A stretch of DNA of 64,000 bases from an uncultured Anderseniella sp. (GTDB taxonomy: Bacteria; Pseudomonadota; Alphaproteobacteria; Rhizobiales; Aestuariivirgaceae). Numbering within the stretch: position 1 is the first letter of the stretch; each line of letters begins with the position of its first letter. A program made the position numbers and the translations under genes. Of the stretch, positions 61,318 through 64,000 are shown piece by piece. The stretch spans positions 248,001 through 312,000 of the forward strand of contig CANKYU010000006.1 of the NCBI GenBank assembly GCA_947488295.1, read 5' to 3'. Under the pieces are notes generated by a model, which was not told the origin of the DNA, did not search any database, and worked only from the letters and a program-made list of their open reading frames with translations.

Positions 61318-63303
61318 ATGAACACCATCTTCCTACTCATCGTGTTTCTGCCGCTGATCGGCGCTCTGTTGGCAGGCGTTCTCGGCACGAAACTGCTACG
61401 CGGAACCCAGGAACCGTCAGGACATGACAGCCATCACCACGGCCCGGCCTGGCCGCAGCTGCTGCCAACCGCATTGCTGCTGATATCGGCGGCCCTGTCG
61501 TGGATTGCGTTTTTCGATGTCGCCGTCAATGAGAACTCCTACAAGGTCGAAGTACTGACCTGGATCCGCTCCGGTGGGCTGGCCGCAGACTGGGTTCTGC
61601 GCATCGATACGCTGACCGCGGTCATGCTTGTCGTCGTTACGACGGTGTCATCGCTCGTGCACGTCTATTCGATTGGCTATATGAGCCATGACGATAACCA
61701 GCCGCGGTTCTTTTCATATCTGTCGTTCTTCACCTTCGCCATGCTGATGCTGGTCACAGCCGACAATCTGCTTCAGATGTTTTTCGGCTGGGAAGGCGTT
61801 GGACTGGCATCTTATCTGCTGATCGGATTCTGGTATAAAAAGCCGTCCGCCAATGCGGCGGCCATCAAGGCTTTTGTCGTCAACCGTGTCGGTGACTTTG
61901 GCTTTGCGCTCGGTATTTTCGCGACATTCGCCATTTTCCAGTCCATCGAATTCGACACCATTTTTGCCGCCGCCGGCGGCCAGGTCGGCAAGACAGTGCA
62001 GTTCCTGTCGTGGGAAGTGGATGTCATGACGCTGATCTGCCTGTTGTTGTTCATGGGCGCGATGGGCAAGTCTGCGCAGTTCCTGCTGCACACATGGTTG
62101 CCGGACGCCATGGAGGGCCCGACGCCTGTGTCTGCCCTTATCCACGCGGCGACCATGGTGACTGCCGGCGTATTCCTGGTGGCCCGCATGTCGCCAATGT
62201 TCGAACTGTCCCCGACCGCATTGACGGTGGTTGTCGTCATCGGTGCAATCACCGCGTTCTTCGCCGCGACAGTCGGACTGGTGCAGAACGACATCAAGCG
62301 GGTTATCGCCTATTCCACATGCTCGCAGCTCGGCTACATGTTTGTCGCCCTGGGCGTGGGTGCCTATGGAGTGGCGATTTTCCACCTGTTTACCCACGCC
62401 TTCTTCAAGGCGTTGCTGTTCCTCGGCTCCGGCTCGGTCATCCACGCCATGTCCGACGAGCAGGACATGCGCAACATGGGCGGTCTGGCGCCGCATCTCA
62501 AGCTGACCTGGATCATGATGCTGATCGGCACGCTGGCGCTGACCGGGTTCCCGCTGACGGCCGGGTATTTTTCCAAGGACGCGATCATCGAAGGCGCCTT
62601 TGCAGCGCACGGCGGTGCCGCCACCATGGCTTTCTGGCTGTTGGTCATTTCAGCCTGCTTCACATCATTCTATTCCTGGCGTCTGATTTTCATGACTTTC
62701 CACGGCAAACCACGCGCCAGTCGTGACGTGATGAACCACGTGCATGAAAGTCCCTATGTCATGCTGGTCCCGCTGTTCGTTCTGGCGCTGGGGGCCCTGT
62801 TTGCCGGCGTGTTGTTCAAGGAAAACTTTATCGGACATGACGAAGCGTTGTTCTGGGGAACCGCGTTGTACAGGTTGCCGGAAAACAACATCGTGACCGA
62901 GTTGCACCACGTGCCGGGATGGGTTGTCTGGTCGCCGTTCGTTGCAATGGTCATAGGCTTTGCGCTGTCGTGGCTGTTCTACATTCGCAATCCTGAATTA
63001 CCGAAACAGCTGGCTGCCCAGAATGAGCCGCTTTACAAGTTCCTGCTCAACAAATGGTACATTGACGAATTGTACGATCTCATCTTCGTTCGCCCCGCCA
63101 TGTGGCTTGGCCGCTTCCTGTGGAAGAAGGGTGACGGATGGATGATTGACGGCTTCGGACCGGACGGCGTGTCCGCCCGCGTCCTGGGTGCAGCGGGTCG
63201 CATTGTCAAACTGCAGTCCGGTTTCGTTTATCACTACGCCTTTGCCATGTTGCTCGGGGCCGCGTTCCTGATCACCTGGTACATGTTTGCAGGAGCTCAA
63301 TGA
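61318..63303 (+). CDS. nuoL: NADH-quinone oxidoreductase subunit L
   Basis: A 661-residue antiporter-like subunit at the far end of the membrane arm. Conserved parts are FFGWEGVGLASYLLIGFWY, HTWLPDAMEGPTPVSALIHAATMVTAGVFLV and the LGSGSVIHAMSDEQDMRNMGGL helix-12 loop. The C-terminal part holds the long lateral helix that braces NuoM and NuoN. A His-rich loop (SGHDSHHHGP) near residue 40 is an oddity. Its stop overlaps the nuoM ATG by one base (TGATG). Confidence 0.97.
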   Translation: MNTIFLLIVFLPLIGALLAGVLGTKLLRGTQEPSGHDSHHHGPAWPQLLPTALLLISAALSWIAFFDVAVNENSYKVEVLTWIRSGGLAADWVLRIDTLTAVMLVVVTTVSSLVHVYSIGYMSHDDNQPRFFSYLSFFTFAMLMLVTADNLLQMFFGWEGVGLASYLLIGFWYKKPSANAAAIKAFVVNRVGDFGFALGIFATFAIFQSIEFDTIFAAAGGQVGKTVQFLSWEVDVMTLICLLLFMGAMGKSAQFLLHTWLPDAMEGPTPVSALIHAATMVTAGVFLVARMSPMFELSPTALTVVVVIGAITAFFAATVGLVQNDIKRVIAYSTCSQLGYMFVALGVGAYGVAIFHLFTHAFFKALLFLGSGSVIHAMSDEQDMRNMGGLAPHLKLTWIMMLIGTLALTGFPLTAGYFSKDAIIEGAFAAHGGAATMAFWLLVISACFTSFYSWRLIFMTFHGKPRASRDVMNHVHESPYVMLVPLFVLALGALFAGVLFKENFIGHDEALFWGTALYRLPENNIVTELHHVPGWVVWSPFVAMVIGFALSWLFYIRNPELPKQLAAQNEPLYKFLLNKWYIDELYDLIFVRPAMWLGRFLWKKGDGWMIDGFGPDGVSARVLGAAGRIVKLQSGFVYHYAFAMLLGAAFLITWYMFAGAQ

Positions 63304-64000
63304 TGACCGGCTGGTACATCTTATCAACGATCACTTTCCTGCCCATGGTTGGTGCGCTGTTCATTCTGGTGATCCGCGGCGACGATGCCGTTGCACGCCG
63401 CAACATGCGCGCCACCGCCTTGTCAGTGACCCTCATTACCTTCGTGCTGTCGCTTCTGGCGTGGAACGGGTTCGATCCTTCGCAGTCAGGTTTCCAGCTC
63501 GAAGACAAGGTCACCTGGCTTGGTGGTCTGATGACCTACCATATGGGTGTCGACGGTATTTCCATGCCGTTTGTGCTGCTGACAACGGCTATGATGCCGT
63601 TGTGCATTATAGCCAGTTGGGGCGTGGAAAAGCGCGTCAAGGAATACATGATCGCATTCCTGGTCCTGGAAACCCTGATGATTGGTGTGTTCTGCGCGCT
63701 GGACCTGGTGCTGTTCTATCTGTTCTTCGAGGCGGGCCTTATTCCGATGTTCCTGATCATCGGCATCTGGGGCGGCGCCCGGCGGGTGTATGCCAGTTTC
63801 AAGTTCTTCCTGTACACGCTGCTCGGCTCGGTGCTGATGCTGCTGGCGATCATGGCGATGTATTCCTATGCCGGGACCACCGATATTGCCGAGATACTTG
63901 CCGATAAGAATTTCCCGGCAGATATGCAGACCTGGTTGTGGCTGGCGTTCTTTGCCTCCTTCGCCGTCAAGATGCCCATGTGGCCGGTGCACACATGGCT
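63303..64000 (+). CDS. nuoM: NADH-quinone oxidoreductase subunit M (partial, cut by window end)
   Basis: The first 232 codons of an antiporter-like subunit, running off the window at 64000. The first segment is MTGWYILSTITFLPMVGALF. FYLFFEAGLIPMFLIIGIWGGARRVYA near residue 150 has the conserved glutamate (FEAGLIPM), and the frame ends in AVKMPMWPVHTW, the start of the helix-7 block. The missing part should hold the rest of NuoM; nuoN would be expected next. Confidence 0.95.
   Translation, partial: MTGWYILSTITFLPMVGALFILVIRGDDAVARRNMRATALSVTLITFVLSLLAWNGFDPSQSGFQLEDKVTWLGGLMTYHMGVDGISMPFVLLTTAMMPLCIIASWGVEKRVKEYMIAFLVLETLMIGVFCALDLVLFYLFFEAGLIPMFLIIGIWGGARRVYASFKFFLYTLLGSVLMLLAIMAMYSYAGTTDIAEILADKNFPADMQTWLWLAFFASFAVKMPMWPVHTW

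Overview
The window looks like a chromosomal segment of a free-living, probably marine, alphaproteobacterium of the Rhizobiales or a nearby order. I infer this from the order tig - clpP - clpX - lon - hupB - tRNA-Val - tRNA-Asp - nuo, from glnB-glnA, from the DUF2849/CysI/DUF934/CysH sulfur operon, and from a NuoE with a Lys/Ala-rich linker and a helix-hairpin-helix tail. No plasmid, phage, CRISPR array or complete insertion sequence is visible.

Layout. 1-7.2 kb: a FAA hydrolase, then an assimilatory sulfate-reduction operon (cysG, DUF2849, cysI, DUF934, cysH, adrenodoxin-type ferredoxin, peroxiredoxin-like protein) behind a palindrome-rich operator region. 7.2-10.4 kb: a 264-bp element with 24-bp terminal inverted repeats, a TetR regulator divergent from a GST/flavin-binding pair, and the ribosome-rescue factor ArfB. 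10.5-25 kb: accessory genes, including an orphan three-helix protein resembling Pycsar effectors, an RND efflux pair, GltS, a YghU-type GST, an aspartyl hydroxylase, cysteine synthase, an AEC carrier, a LuxR-type regulator beside a Tat-exported metallo-hydrolase, and an MFS/RluA pair. 25-30.7 kb: glutamine synthetase and PII behind a sigma-54-type promoter, a bacterial voltage-gated sodium channel, NAD(P)HX repair and a periplasmic thioredoxin.

30.8-48.7 kb: the protein quality-control block (tRNA-Leu, trigger factor, ClpP, ClpX, Lon, HU, tRNA-Val, MscS, tRNA-Asp). It is interrupted by a GMC oxidoreductase, an ADP-ribosylglycohydrolase, a lone TRAP binding protein and a glycosyltransferase pair. 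48.7-51 kb: a rhodanese between tRNA-Asp and a near-perfect copy of its 3' end, then an FkbM methyltransferase. 51-64 kb: the complex I operon nuoABCDEFGHIJKLM, cut by the window end inside nuoM. It has an extra three-helix membrane gene between nuoF and nuoG and two very small overlapping ORFs that may couple translation.

How the genes fit: cysG makes the siroheme needed by CysI, CysH makes the sulfite and CysK (elsewhere) uses the sulfide. PII and glutamine synthetase form the nitrogen-control pair. Trigger factor, ClpXP and Lon handle protein folding and turnover. No obviously new multi-gene system stands out. The best leads are the orphan Pycsar-effector-like protein, the unexplained nuo insert genes, the sulfur operator, the inverted-repeat element that supplies a stop codon, and the tRNA-Asp duplication.
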